Shown here: piece after piece, positions 16,631 through 24,744 of the stretch | How positions within the stretch are numbered: the first letter of the stretch is position 1 | How the letters are laid out: every line of letters starts with the position of its first letter | Source: CAXDOZ01 sp963991145 | GTDB lineage: Bacteria; Bacteroidota; Bacteroidia; Chitinophagales; JABDMM01 | Assembly: GCA_963991145.1 (NCBI GenBank) | Contig: CAXDOZ010000019.1 | Location: 1 to 28,914, forward strand | Reading direction: 5' to 3' | Length of the DNA stretch: 28,914 nt | Translations under genes and position numbers: made by a program | The notes under the pieces: model-generated | The model's input: only the letters and a program-made list of their open reading frames with translations | What the model was told of the DNA's origin: nothing | Database searches by the model: none

Positions 16631-17605
16631 ATGGCTTCAAGCCTAGAGGACATTAAACGACCGATTAAATCTGATCTTCAAACCTTCGAGAAGAAGTTTA
16701 AAGAATCAATGAAAAGTGATGTTCCTCTACTAGATCGGGTAACGGGTTATATCGTAAACCGAAAGGGGAAGCAGATCCGACCCATCATCGTATTCCTTAC
16801 CGCTAATCTTCAGGGAGAAACAAATGAAGCGACCCATACGGCTGCAAGTTTGATCGAACTCCTACATACAGCTACTCTCGTTCACGATGATGTTGTTGAT
16901 GACTCAGATAAGCGCAGAGGATTCTTTTCCATCAATGCACTCTGGAAGAATAAGATCGCAGTCCTCGTTGGTGACTTTCTTTTATCAAGAGGCTTGCTGG
17001 TTTCTGTACAAAAAGAACAATACAGATTACTTCAGGTAATGGCTGAGGCCGTTCAGGCAATGAGTGAAGGTGAGTTACTCCAAATGGAAAAAGCCAGAAA
17101 GCTCGACATTGAAGAGGATGTATACTTCGATATTATTGAAAAGAAAACTGCTTCTCTAATCTCATCCGCTTGTGCGGCAGGAATGTCTTCTGTTACAAAC
17201 GATGAGGCGATCATACAGAAGGCAAAGAAGATGGGCGACCTGATCGGGATTGCTTTCCAAATCAAGGATGACCTGTTTGATTATGGTGAAAGAGAGATCG
17301 GGAAACCAAGAGGTATCGATATTAAGGAAAGAAAAATGACTCTCCCTCTGATCTATGCGATGTCTAAATCAAACGAAAGCAAAAAGCGTGAGATCATTAA
17401 CACCATCAAGAACCATAACCGCGACAACAAAAAGGTTAAGGAGCTAATAGATTACGTAAAGTCTAAGGGCGGAATTGAATACACTCAAGAGAGAATGTTG
17501 GAATATCGCGACAAGGCAAAAGAAGTTTTATACGAGTTCCCAAAGAGCGATGTGCGGGACAGCTTTGAACTACTTATAGACTTTACGATTAACCGCAGAG
17601 TCTAA
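16631..17605 (+). CDS. Trans-isoprenyl (long-chain polyprenyl) diphosphate synthase
   Basis: This 324-residue enzyme condenses isopentenyl diphosphate onto an allylic diphosphate to make a long prenyl chain, most likely the menaquinone side chain. The first aspartate-rich motif is DDVVDDSD (86-93), preceded by LLHTATLVH. The basic KGKQIRP region is at 45-51. The second aspartate-rich motif is FQIKDDLFDYG (209-219). Length and motif spacing fit the IspB/HepT-type octaprenyl or heptaprenyl synthases rather than IspA, but chain length cannot be read here. It has its own -7 promoter element, and its stop overlaps the stop of the histidine-kinase gene on the opposite strand by 3 bases, with no terminator visible. 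Confidence 0.93.
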   Translation: MASSLEDIKRPIKSDLQTFEKKFKESMKSDVPLLDRVTGYIVNRKGKQIRPIIVFLTANLQGETNEATHTAASLIELLHTATLVHDDVVDDSDKRRGFFSINALWKNKIAVLVGDFLLSRGLLVSVQKEQYRLLQVMAEAVQAMSEGELLQMEKARKLDIEEDVYFDIIEKKTASLISSACAAGMSSVTNDEAIIQKAKKMGDLIGIAFQIKDDLFDYGEREIGKPRGIDIKERKMTLPLIYAMSKSNESKKREIINTIKNHNRDNKKVKELIDYVKSKGGIEYTQERMLEYRDKAKEVLYEFPKSDVRDSFELLIDFTINRRV

Positions 17606-20600
17606 ATCTCTTTAGGGATTGTGAAGAAAATCGTGGTTCCTTTTTCTACTTCTGAGGTTACCCAGATATTACCTCCATGTCGGTCTATAATTCGCTTACA
17701 AACAGATAGACCAATACCAGATCCCGGGTACTTATCCTGAGTATGAAGTCTTTGGAAAATATGGAAGACCTTGTCTGCATATTTCATATCCATTCCGATT
17801 CCATTATCCTTAACTGCGTATTCCCAGGCATCCTCCTTCTCCTCCGCCATGATATCAATCTCTAAAGGCCTTTCACTTCTGAATTTGATCGAGTTTGATA
17901 TTAGGTTTTGGAACAACTGTCGAATCTGTAGTTCATCGCAATGTTGGATCGGCAAACGACTAATATTGATCTTCACATCGTTCTCCTCTATTGAATTTCG
18001 AAGATCGGCGAGTACTCTCTTAATGAGTTCATTGAATTCAGTCAGCTTGAAGGAGCTTCCTTTTGATTCCACTCTTGAATACTCAAGCAAACCATCGATC
18101 AACATCTTCATTCTCTTAGTTCCTGATATGATATGGCTTATATAATCAGCTCCTGAGTCACCGAGCTCCTTGGCATATTGCTTCTCTAAAAGTTGAGAGA
18201 AGCCAATGATAGTTCTCAGCGGCTCTTTAAGGTCATGGGATGCGATGTATGCAAACTTCTCAAGTTCCGTGTTTGAGGTAATGTATTTCTCCAGCTCTGC
18301 ATTCTTCTCAGAAAGCTCTAGAACTTTTTTATCAAGCTCAGATCTTGTAGTAAAGATCTCAGTGATATCACGAATAATGATGATCGCCTGATTCTCGGAG
18401 ATCGGACTTATCCTTCCTTCAAAGAATCTTTGATCTTCAGGATCATTGATCTCGTATTCAAATGTCTGAACCTTGTTGTCTTCAAGAGCCCATGCCAGGT
18501 ACTTGCTAAATCGGATCGATAGATCCTTATCGAAAACATCAGAGACCTTCTGGCCAATGAATTCTGATGTAGGCAGAGATACCTTCAGTTCTGAACTAGG
18601 GTAGAAATCCAGGAATTTCCCCTCTCGGTCTACACGAAATACAAGATCCGGAATACCATCCAGGATCGCCTTTCTTGTCTCTTCAGAAACCTCCAGACTT
18701 TCCTGCGTCTGACGGATCTCATAGATATCCTGTGTAATGTTCAATCCCCCTACGATCTCGCCGTGTTCATCGCGGAGAGGAACCAAAGTAATTCTGAAAA
18801 GGAAATTCTTAAAAGGGAACTCAAGTGTAAACTCCTGACCTTGAATTACCTTCTTCATATATGGAACAAGGGAGTTCCAATCCTGACCTTTTAAGGATTT
18901 ATCGTAGGCTGATTTCCCTTCGACATCACCTTTTTTGATTCCCTGTCTTTCAGCAAGAGGACCTTCGAGGATCAGGAAATTCAGTTCTTTATCAAAAACC
19001 GTTACCGATCCATTTGGGATATTCTTCGCGATGTTTCGGTAGATCTCCTCATTCCTTCTGATCAGTGCTTCTTTCTCTTTCCGATCGGTGATATCCTGTC
19101 CAACTCCGAAGTACTGAATGGGATTTCCCTCTTCATCTCGCTTAAAGATCATGGAGCGATTGTAGAACCACTTCCAATTGCCATCCTTGGCCTTAAGTCG
19201 GTATTCCGTTTTTACGAAATCACCTTCTCTTAGCTTTCTCAGTTTTTGAACCGTTGACCTTACACCTTCTTTATCGTCTGGGTGAACTAGAGATCTTAGA
19301 AAATCAAGATTATCCTTTGAGTCGGATTCATTGATTCCGTAACCTAAGGATTGGAGATAACTACCCTTTTGGTAAGCATTGGTGCCCGAAGCAATATCGG
19401 CCACATAAACGATATCGGGAATAGACTCGGTGATCTTCTCAATGAAAAGCTGATTCTCGAGAAGCTCCTGTTCAATTTGCTTTCTCTCAGTTACATCCTG
19501 GCCAATCCCAAAGAAATGGGTTGGCTTTCCATTCTCATTTCTCTTGAAAACGGATGCTCGATTAAAGAACCATTTGTATCTGCCATTCCTCCCTTTAATC
19601 CTGTATTCGGCAGAAAGGAATTCGTTATCGGCAAGATTTCTCAGTTTCTCTGATATCTCTTTAAGCTTTCCTTTATCGTCGGGATGAACCAGTTTCTTAA
19701 GGAAATCTATATCGCACTTTTCAGTCTCAACCCTGTTGTAACCCAGGACCTTGAGATAACTTCCCTTCAGGAATACATTTCTCTGTGTAACTGAATCAGC
19801 TACGTATACGATGTCGGGAATAGACTGTGTAATCTTTTCAATGAAAAGGTTCTTCTCTTTAAGCTCCTCTTCAATGGTCTTCTTCTCTGTTACATCTTTG
19901 ATGATGGAGAAGATCTTATCACCGCCTTCCTTAGTTTCTTTGCTTGCCTTCTCAAAGAGGGTAGATCGATGATTTAACCATCGATAGTTGTCATCATTAT
20001 CTCTAATTCGATACTCTACCTCTACAAACTCGTTTAGCTTGTCAAGTCCATCAACCCTTGATTTGAAATCAATAGCGATCTGTTTCTCGTCTGGATGAAG
20101 TCGATCTTTGAAGTATGCTACTGCCTCCTGAAGATCAGTTGGAGGTGTTAGTCCAAGAAGGTCGAATACGGTACCCTTGTTAAAGACATATCTCTTTGCA
20201 GTTCGATCAACGATGTACATAACATCGGGCACCGCCAGGGTGATACGCTCAAGCAAACGAGTCTTTTCTTCGATTTCACTTAAAAGTCGCTCGCTTTCAG
20301 TTTGATTTTTTGGGATGACCAGAAAAGCAGGAGCTCCATTCCAAATTATGGAAGCAGCATCTGAGGCTAGATTAAAGGTATTTCCAGATAGGTCGGTGAA
20401 AGGGAACTCAAGTGGCTCTGCTGAAAATCCATCTTTCTCGATCTGTTTCAAACGAGCTGGGATCTTCTCTAGAGTTGAGTCATTGGTAAACTCAGAAATA
20501 AAACGACCAATTACTTCTTCAGGCTTTGAAGCCTTGAATAATGTGAGTCCTGAGCTGTTGAGATATACAATCTCTCCCTTGACATGAATGACAATAGGGA

Positions 20601-20691
20601 TAGGGAACATCTCAAAGAGCTGCTCGATCGAATTTTCTTTTGTCGGTCCTATTCCTAAGGTCACGGTCTCTATTTGCTCAAAATCATCCAT
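17602..20691 (-). CDS. Soluble multi-PAS sensor histidine kinase
   Basis: This 1029-residue protein has six PAS domains at about 20-127, 143-270, 283-404, 415-537, 546-657 and 669-780. A short coiled linker (about 780-810) leads to the dimerisation/phosphoacceptor domain (ASHDLKEPLRTIIGFSQLL, H819) and a HATPase domain with N-box FQNLISNSIKF (928-938), G1 DNGIGMD (962-968) and G2 GSGIGLS (990-996). There is no signal peptide, transmembrane segment or receiver domain, so it should be a cytoplasmic sensor that needs a separate response regulator. None is encoded here. PAS domains 2-4 are PAS_3-like and repeat the same frame (LFIEKIT-SIPDIVYVAD, LVHPDDK, KWF-NR, GQD-T-RK), showing internal duplication. 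It lies 48 bases after the GH3 gene and may be the tail of that transcript. Confidence 0.93.
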   Translation of the reverse strand: MDDFEQIETVTLGIGPTKENSIEQLFEMFPIPIVIHVKGEIVYLNSSGLTLFKASKPEEVIGRFISEFTNDSTLEKIPARLKQIEKDGFSAEPLEFPFTDLSGNTFNLASDAASIIWNGAPAFLVIPKNQTESERLLSEIEEKTRLLERITLAVPDVMYIVDRTAKRYVFNKGTVFDLLGLTPPTDLQEAVAYFKDRLHPDEKQIAIDFKSRVDGLDKLNEFVEVEYRIRDNDDNYRWLNHRSTLFEKASKETKEGGDKIFSIIKDVTEKKTIEEELKEKNLFIEKITQSIPDIVYVADSVTQRNVFLKGSYLKVLGYNRVETEKCDIDFLKKLVHPDDKGKLKEISEKLRNLADNEFLSAEYRIKGRNGRYKWFFNRASVFKRNENGKPTHFFGIGQDVTERKQIEQELLENQLFIEKITESIPDIVYVADIASGTNAYQKGSYLQSLGYGINESDSKDNLDFLRSLVHPDDKEGVRSTVQKLRKLREGDFVKTEYRLKAKDGNWKWFYNRSMIFKRDEEGNPIQYFGVGQDITDRKEKEALIRRNEEIYRNIAKNIPNGSVTVFDKELNFLILEGPLAERQGIKKGDVEGKSAYDKSLKGQDWNSLVPYMKKVIQGQEFTLEFPFKNFLFRITLVPLRDEHGEIVGGLNITQDIYEIRQTQESLEVSEETRKAILDGIPDLVFRVDREGKFLDFYPSSELKVSLPTSEFIGQKVSDVFDKDLSIRFSKYLAWALEDNKVQTFEYEINDPEDQRFFEGRISPISENQAIIIIRDITEIFTTRSELDKKVLELSEKNAELEKYITSNTELEKFAYIASHDLKEPLRTIIGFSQLLEKQYAKELGDSGADYISHIISGTKRMKMLIDGLLEYSRVESKGSSFKLTEFNELIKRVLADLRNSIEENDVKINISRLPIQHCDELQIRQLFQNLISNSIKFRSERPLEIDIMAEEKEDAWEYAVKDNGIGMDMKYADKVFHIFQRLHTQDKYPGSGIGLSVCKRIIDRHGGNIWVTSEVEKGTTIFFTIPKEI

Positions 20692-20739
20692 TTACCTGGT
20701 ACCCTAAGCATTGTAAAATAACCAATACATCTCGGAAGG

Positions 20740-22254
20740 TCAATTAATTAGCATGCTCTGGATCTCTTCTAGATACTTTCTCTCATTGCTCAATCGAGGG
20801 ACTTTATTTTGCCCTCCCAATTTCCCCTTCATTTTCAACCATTTTTCGAAGCTGCCAGAAGGAATAGAATGAACAACAGGTAGCTTAATTGCCGCGTCAT
20901 AACTACGTTTGGCAGCATAATCAGAGTTTACAGATTGAAGCTCTTTATCAAGATCAATGATGAATTGCGACATATCAGATGGCTCTTTGCCAAACTCGAT
21001 TAGCCACTCATGTCCACCACTATCAGATTCTTTCATAAAAATAGGGGCTACCGTATAATCTCTAACCTCACAATCATGAAGAGGACAAACCTTGCTCAAA
21101 GCAGAATCTGTATTGGCTACCATTAGCTCTTCTCCAAAAACATTGATAAAATGCTTAGTGCGCCCTTCAATCTTTATTCTATGAGGGTTTAGATCGGTAA
21201 ATCTTATGGTGTCACCAATCTGATATCGCCAAAGACCAGAGTTAGTTGAGATAACAAGAGCGTAGATCTCATCCATTTCTACCTCATCTAAGCTTTTGGT
21301 TCGAGGATTCTCTTTACCCCACTCAGATTTAGGAATGAACTCGTAATAAATGCCATTATCCAACAGAAGAAGCATGTCATCTTTATCGGGCCTATCCTGA
21401 ATACCAATAAAACCTTCTGAAGCATTGTATACCTCCTGATATGAAAGAGTTCCAGAAGGGTTGATTGCTTCAAAGGCTGTCCTATATGGCTGAAAATTCA
21501 CTCCGCCATGCATGAAGAGCTCCAGATTAGGCCAGATCTCAGCAATGTCTCTTTTCCCAGTTGCCTCAAGAGCATTCCGCAGATAAACAAGAGTCCATGA
21601 AGGGACACCGGAAATATTCGTCAGGTTTTCTCCTATTGTAGATTTCACCAACATTTCAGCTTTCTCTTCCCAATCATCCAGAAGGGCAACTTCTAGTTTT
21701 GGAACCCTGTAGATCTCACCAATGATTGGCATATTCTGCATAAGGATCGCTGAAAGGTCGCCACAGATCGAATCCTCGTTCACTGCTGAAATAGAATGAG
21801 ATCCACCCATAACCATTCCTTTCCCGGCAAAGACATTCTTATTTGGAAAATTCTCAAGGTAAAGGGTCATTACATCTCTTCCAGATTGGTAGTGGCAATC
21901 GTGAAGAGATTCATTTGTAATTGGGATGAATTTGGAACGATCACTTGTTGTTCCTGAAGATTTTGCAAACCACTTAGTTCTTCCAGGCCAAAGAACATCT
22001 CTTTCGCCGCGCATTGATCTTTGTATAAAAGGCTTTAAGGATTCGTAATCCTGAAGAGGGATGCGCTCTTTAAATGAGCCCTGGCTGTTCAACTCATCAA
22101 AGCGGTAGTTCTTTCCCCATTCTGTAGTAGCAGCTTTCACTATAAGATCCTGAAACACCAATTCCTGAGCTTCAAAGGGATTGTCAATGAACCATTGAAT
22201 CCTGCTCATCCGCTGTCGCATATGAAAACTGATCAGGGGGCTTACCAGCTTCAT
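20740..22254 (-). CDS. GH3-family protein (adenylate-forming, plant GH3 auxin-responsive-like)
   Basis: This 504-residue cytoplasmic protein has the GH3 fold signatures. The nucleotide-binding motif is SSGTTSDRSKFIPIT (about 98-112). Further on come YNASEGFIGIQ and LWRYQIGDTIRF, with GRTKHFINVFGEEL before the C-terminal subdomain. Plant GH3 enzymes adenylate hormones and conjugate them to amino acids. The bacterial relatives, frequent in Bacteroidota, have no settled substrate. The start codon is 1 base after the lptB stop, so it is co-transcribed and probably coupled with lptB. It likely catalyses an acyl or carboxyl adenylation in the cytoplasm, but the substrate is unknown. Confidence 0.87.
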   Translation of the reverse strand: MKLVSPLISFHMRQRMSRIQWFIDNPFEAQELVFQDLIVKAATTEWGKNYRFDELNSQGSFKERIPLQDYESLKPFIQRSMRGERDVLWPGRTKWFAKSSGTTSDRSKFIPITNESLHDCHYQSGRDVMTLYLENFPNKNVFAGKGMVMGGSHSISAVNEDSICGDLSAILMQNMPIIGEIYRVPKLEVALLDDWEEKAEMLVKSTIGENLTNISGVPSWTLVYLRNALEATGKRDIAEIWPNLELFMHGGVNFQPYRTAFEAINPSGTLSYQEVYNASEGFIGIQDRPDKDDMLLLLDNGIYYEFIPKSEWGKENPRTKSLDEVEMDEIYALVISTNSGLWRYQIGDTIRFTDLNPHRIKIEGRTKHFINVFGEELMVANTDSALSKVCPLHDCEVRDYTVAPIFMKESDSGGHEWLIEFGKEPSDMSQFIIDLDKELQSVNSDYAAKRSYDAAIKLPVVHSIPSGSFEKWLKMKGKLGGQNKVPRLSNERKYLEEIQSMLIN

Positions 22255-22255
22255 T

Positions 22256-22996
22256 TTAGATCTCCGTTTTCTTCCTCTTTAATTCGAAATGCTGACCCAA
22301 ATAAACTTTCCTTACTGTTTCATCTGCAGCCAATTCCTCAGCACTGCCTGATTTGAGGATCTGACCTTCAAAAAGAAGGTATGCTCTATCGATAATGGTA
22401 AGGGTCTCCTGCACATTATGATCGGTGATAAGAACGCCAATATTCTTGGTCTGCAATTGCATTACGACCTTCTGAATATCCTCAACTGCAATTGGATCAA
22501 TTCCCGCAAAGGGCTCATCTAACAGGATAAACTTTGGGTTTACTGCTAAGGCTCTGGCTATCTCAGTCCTACGTCGCTCTCCTCCTGATAAAACATCTCC
22601 CATGCTTTTGCGAACATGTCCAAGTCCGAATTCTTCGATCAACTCTTCCAATCTGACCTTTTGCTCTTTTCGAGAGAGCTTTGTCATCTCGAGCACTGCG
22701 GAAATATTGTCTTCTACTGAAAGCTTCCTGAAGACAGAGGCTTCCTGAGGCAAATAGCCAATTCCCATTTTGGCCCTCTTATACATAGCAATGGAAGTGA
22801 CATCATCGCCTCCGTAGACAATAGAACCTTCATCAGGCTTGATCAGGCCCACGATCATATAAAAACTAGTGGTCTTCCCTGCACCATTCGGGCCGAGTAG
22901 GCCCACAATTTCACCTTGCTTTACCTCAAGAGAAACATCATTTACTACTGCTCTTCCCTTGTACCGCTTTACCAGATTTTTCGCCTCTAATATCAT
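22256..22996 (-). CDS. lptB: LPS export ABC transporter ATP-binding protein
   Basis: LptB powers lipopolysaccharide extraction from the inner membrane with LptF and LptG. I start at the ATG at 22994-22996 (MILEAKNLVKRYKGRAVV). This gives 246 residues, the normal length, and overlaps the recJ stop in the classic ATGA arrangement. An in-frame ATG at 23053 would add 19 residues inside recJ. Motifs are Walker A GPNGAGKT (35-42), Q-loop LPQEASVF (Q84 region), signature LSGGE (136-140), Walker B FILLDEPFAGID (156-167) and switch histidine ITDHNV (H193). The string GLLGPNGAGKTTSFYMIVGL is characteristic of LptB rather than of other ABC ATPases. It is the middle gene of recJ-lptB-GH3. Confidence 0.95.
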   Translation of the reverse strand: MILEAKNLVKRYKGRAVVNDVSLEVKQGEIVGLLGPNGAGKTTSFYMIVGLIKPDEGSIVYGGDDVTSIAMYKRAKMGIGYLPQEASVFRKLSVEDNISAVLEMTKLSRKEQKVRLEELIEEFGLGHVRKSMGDVLSGGERRRTEIARALAVNPKFILLDEPFAGIDPIAVEDIQKVVMQLQTKNIGVLITDHNVQETLTIIDRAYLLFEGQILKSGSAEELAADETVRKVYLGQHFELKRKKTEI

Positions 22997-24687
22997 TGGC
23001 TTGAAAATTTCAGGTCTTTTAGACTCATTTGCAAGGATTTCTGATTGTTCCACTCATTTTCTTCCAGAGTGTATAGAGCATCAATTTGCTTAAAATCCAG
23101 ATCACTAGCCCATTCGCCCAATCCAAATCCGATTGCATTGAGTCTAGTGAAACCTTGTTTAAATGCCACCTTGAGGTGCGTTTGGCCTACCACTCTGGGA
23201 GGACAGGCAGTTTTCATATCCTGTGTAAGAAATATGGGCTTTGGATTCCCCGGTCCAAAGGGTTCAAAGCGAAGAATCTTGTTGATCAAGCCATAATTAG
23301 CATGAGCTAATGGGAGGTTGACATCGTACTCGATGATTGGAGTGCGCATTTCCTCGGTGATCTTTTCCCTGGCGATTGCTTCAAATCTCTCTTTGAATGC
23401 TGGCACATTCTCTTCGCTCATCGTTAATCCTGCTGCGTATTTATGTCCGCCGAATTGGTGCAACAGGTCACTGCATGCCTCTATCGCCTCGTAGAGGTCA
23501 AATCCTCTAACTGATCTCGCCGATCCACTTACACTATCTCCTGAGCCGGTTAGAACCACAGCAGGTCTGTAATACTGTTCGATCAATCTTGAAGCAACGA
23601 TACCAATCACTCCTTTATGCCAATCTTGTGAATGCAGCACTGAGGAATAATTATCTCCAGGCTCTTGCCGAAGCATCTCTAATGCCTGCTCCGTAATATC
23701 TCTGTCCAGGTCTTTTCGAACATCATTGTGCTGTTGGAGAACTGCGGCATTCGCACGATTATCGTGATTTGCAGTTCCAATGAGAAGCTTCACTGCATCT
23801 GTTGCATCTTCCATTCTCCCGGCTGCATTAATTCTTGGACCGATCTTAAAGACGATATCACTTATCGTCACTCTACCTTTTACCCCTGACAATTGAATCA
23901 GAGATTTCAATCCCGGGCGAGGATTCTCTGTTAATTGTTTCAAGCCGAAGTAAGAAAGTATCCTATTCTCCCCAGTGAGCGGAACGATATCAGCCGCTAG
24001 GCTAACTACCACCAGATCAAGAAATGGGTAGAGTTGCTCTTTGCTGATTCCCTTTGTACTCGCAAATGCCTGGCATAGTTTGAAGCCTATTGCAGCTCCT
24101 GAAAGCTCTTTGTAAGGGTACTCGCAACCGGGAACCTTTGGATCAAGGACAGCAACTGCATTGGGAATTTTATCGCCAGGGAGGTGATGATCGCAAATGA
24201 TCATATCAATACCAAGCCCTTTGGCATACTCTACTTTATCAATTGCTTTGATGCCGCAATCAAGAGCAATTATGAGTTTTACTCCTTGCTGATTCGCATA
24301 ATCAAGTCCCCTGATCGAAATCCCGTAACCCTCTTTATAGCGGTTGGGAATATAGTATTCAATGTTGTTGTACAGCTGAGAAAGGAAGAGATAAACAAGT
24401 GAGACCGATGTAGTCCCATCAACGTCATAATCTCCGTAGATCATGATCTTCTCCTGATTTAAAATGGCATTCTCAATTCGCTCAACAGCCTGATGCATAT
24501 CCTTCATGATGAATGGATCGTGCAGGTCTTCTAGAGAGGGATTCAGAAAATTCTTCACCTCATCAGAGGTGCGAAGGTTTCTTTGAATAAAAAGTCTGGG
24601 AAGGATAGGTGACTTTAGTTGAAGAGCTTCCTGAAGTGCTTTCACTTCCTCCTCGCTTGAATCCTTTTCTACCCAACGCTTATTCAT
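22993..24687 (-). CDS. recJ: Single-stranded-DNA-specific exonuclease RecJ
   Basis: RecJ is a 5'-3' single-strand exonuclease used in recombination and mismatch or base-excision repair. This 564-residue protein has the DHH phosphoesterase core: YGDYDVDG (D86, D88, D90), ALDCG (143-145 DCG) and CDHHLPG (DHH 166-168). Downstream are GPRINAAGRM and a DHHA1 domain with WHKGVIGIVASRL and FGGHKYAAG, then a C-terminal OB-like region (RFEPFGPGNPKP). Length is normal. The stop overlaps the lptB ATG by 4 bases. A TATCTTTA sequence (24695-24702, minus strand) sits only 7 bases before the ATG. It resembles a -7 element but would leave almost no leader. The preceding gene, a T9SS subtilase, ends 57 bases upstream. 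Confidence 0.95.
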   Translation of the reverse strand: MNKRWVEKDSSEEEVKALQEALQLKSPILPRLFIQRNLRTSDEVKNFLNPSLEDLHDPFIMKDMHQAVERIENAILNQEKIMIYGDYDVDGTTSVSLVYLFLSQLYNNIEYYIPNRYKEGYGISIRGLDYANQQGVKLIIALDCGIKAIDKVEYAKGLGIDMIICDHHLPGDKIPNAVAVLDPKVPGCEYPYKELSGAAIGFKLCQAFASTKGISKEQLYPFLDLVVVSLAADIVPLTGENRILSYFGLKQLTENPRPGLKSLIQLSGVKGRVTISDIVFKIGPRINAAGRMEDATDAVKLLIGTANHDNRANAAVLQQHNDVRKDLDRDITEQALEMLRQEPGDNYSSVLHSQDWHKGVIGIVASRLIEQYYRPAVVLTGSGDSVSGSARSVRGFDLYEAIEACSDLLHQFGGHKYAAGLTMSEENVPAFKERFEAIAREKITEEMRTPIIEYDVNLPLAHANYGLINKILRFEPFGPGNPKPIFLTQDMKTACPPRVVGQTHLKVAFKQGFTRLNAIGFGLGEWASDLDFKQIDALYTLEENEWNNQKSLQMSLKDLKFSSQ

Positions 24688-24744
24688 AAGCCGATAAAGA
24701 TAATGAGTTCGGGATGTTAGAGGCAGTGAAATTCAGGACCGTAG

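Noticed and set aside
22997..23053. N-terminal extension of LptB from the ATG at 23053
   Set aside because: It lies wholly inside recJ. The ATGA overlap at 22993-22996 gives the normal family length and N-terminus.
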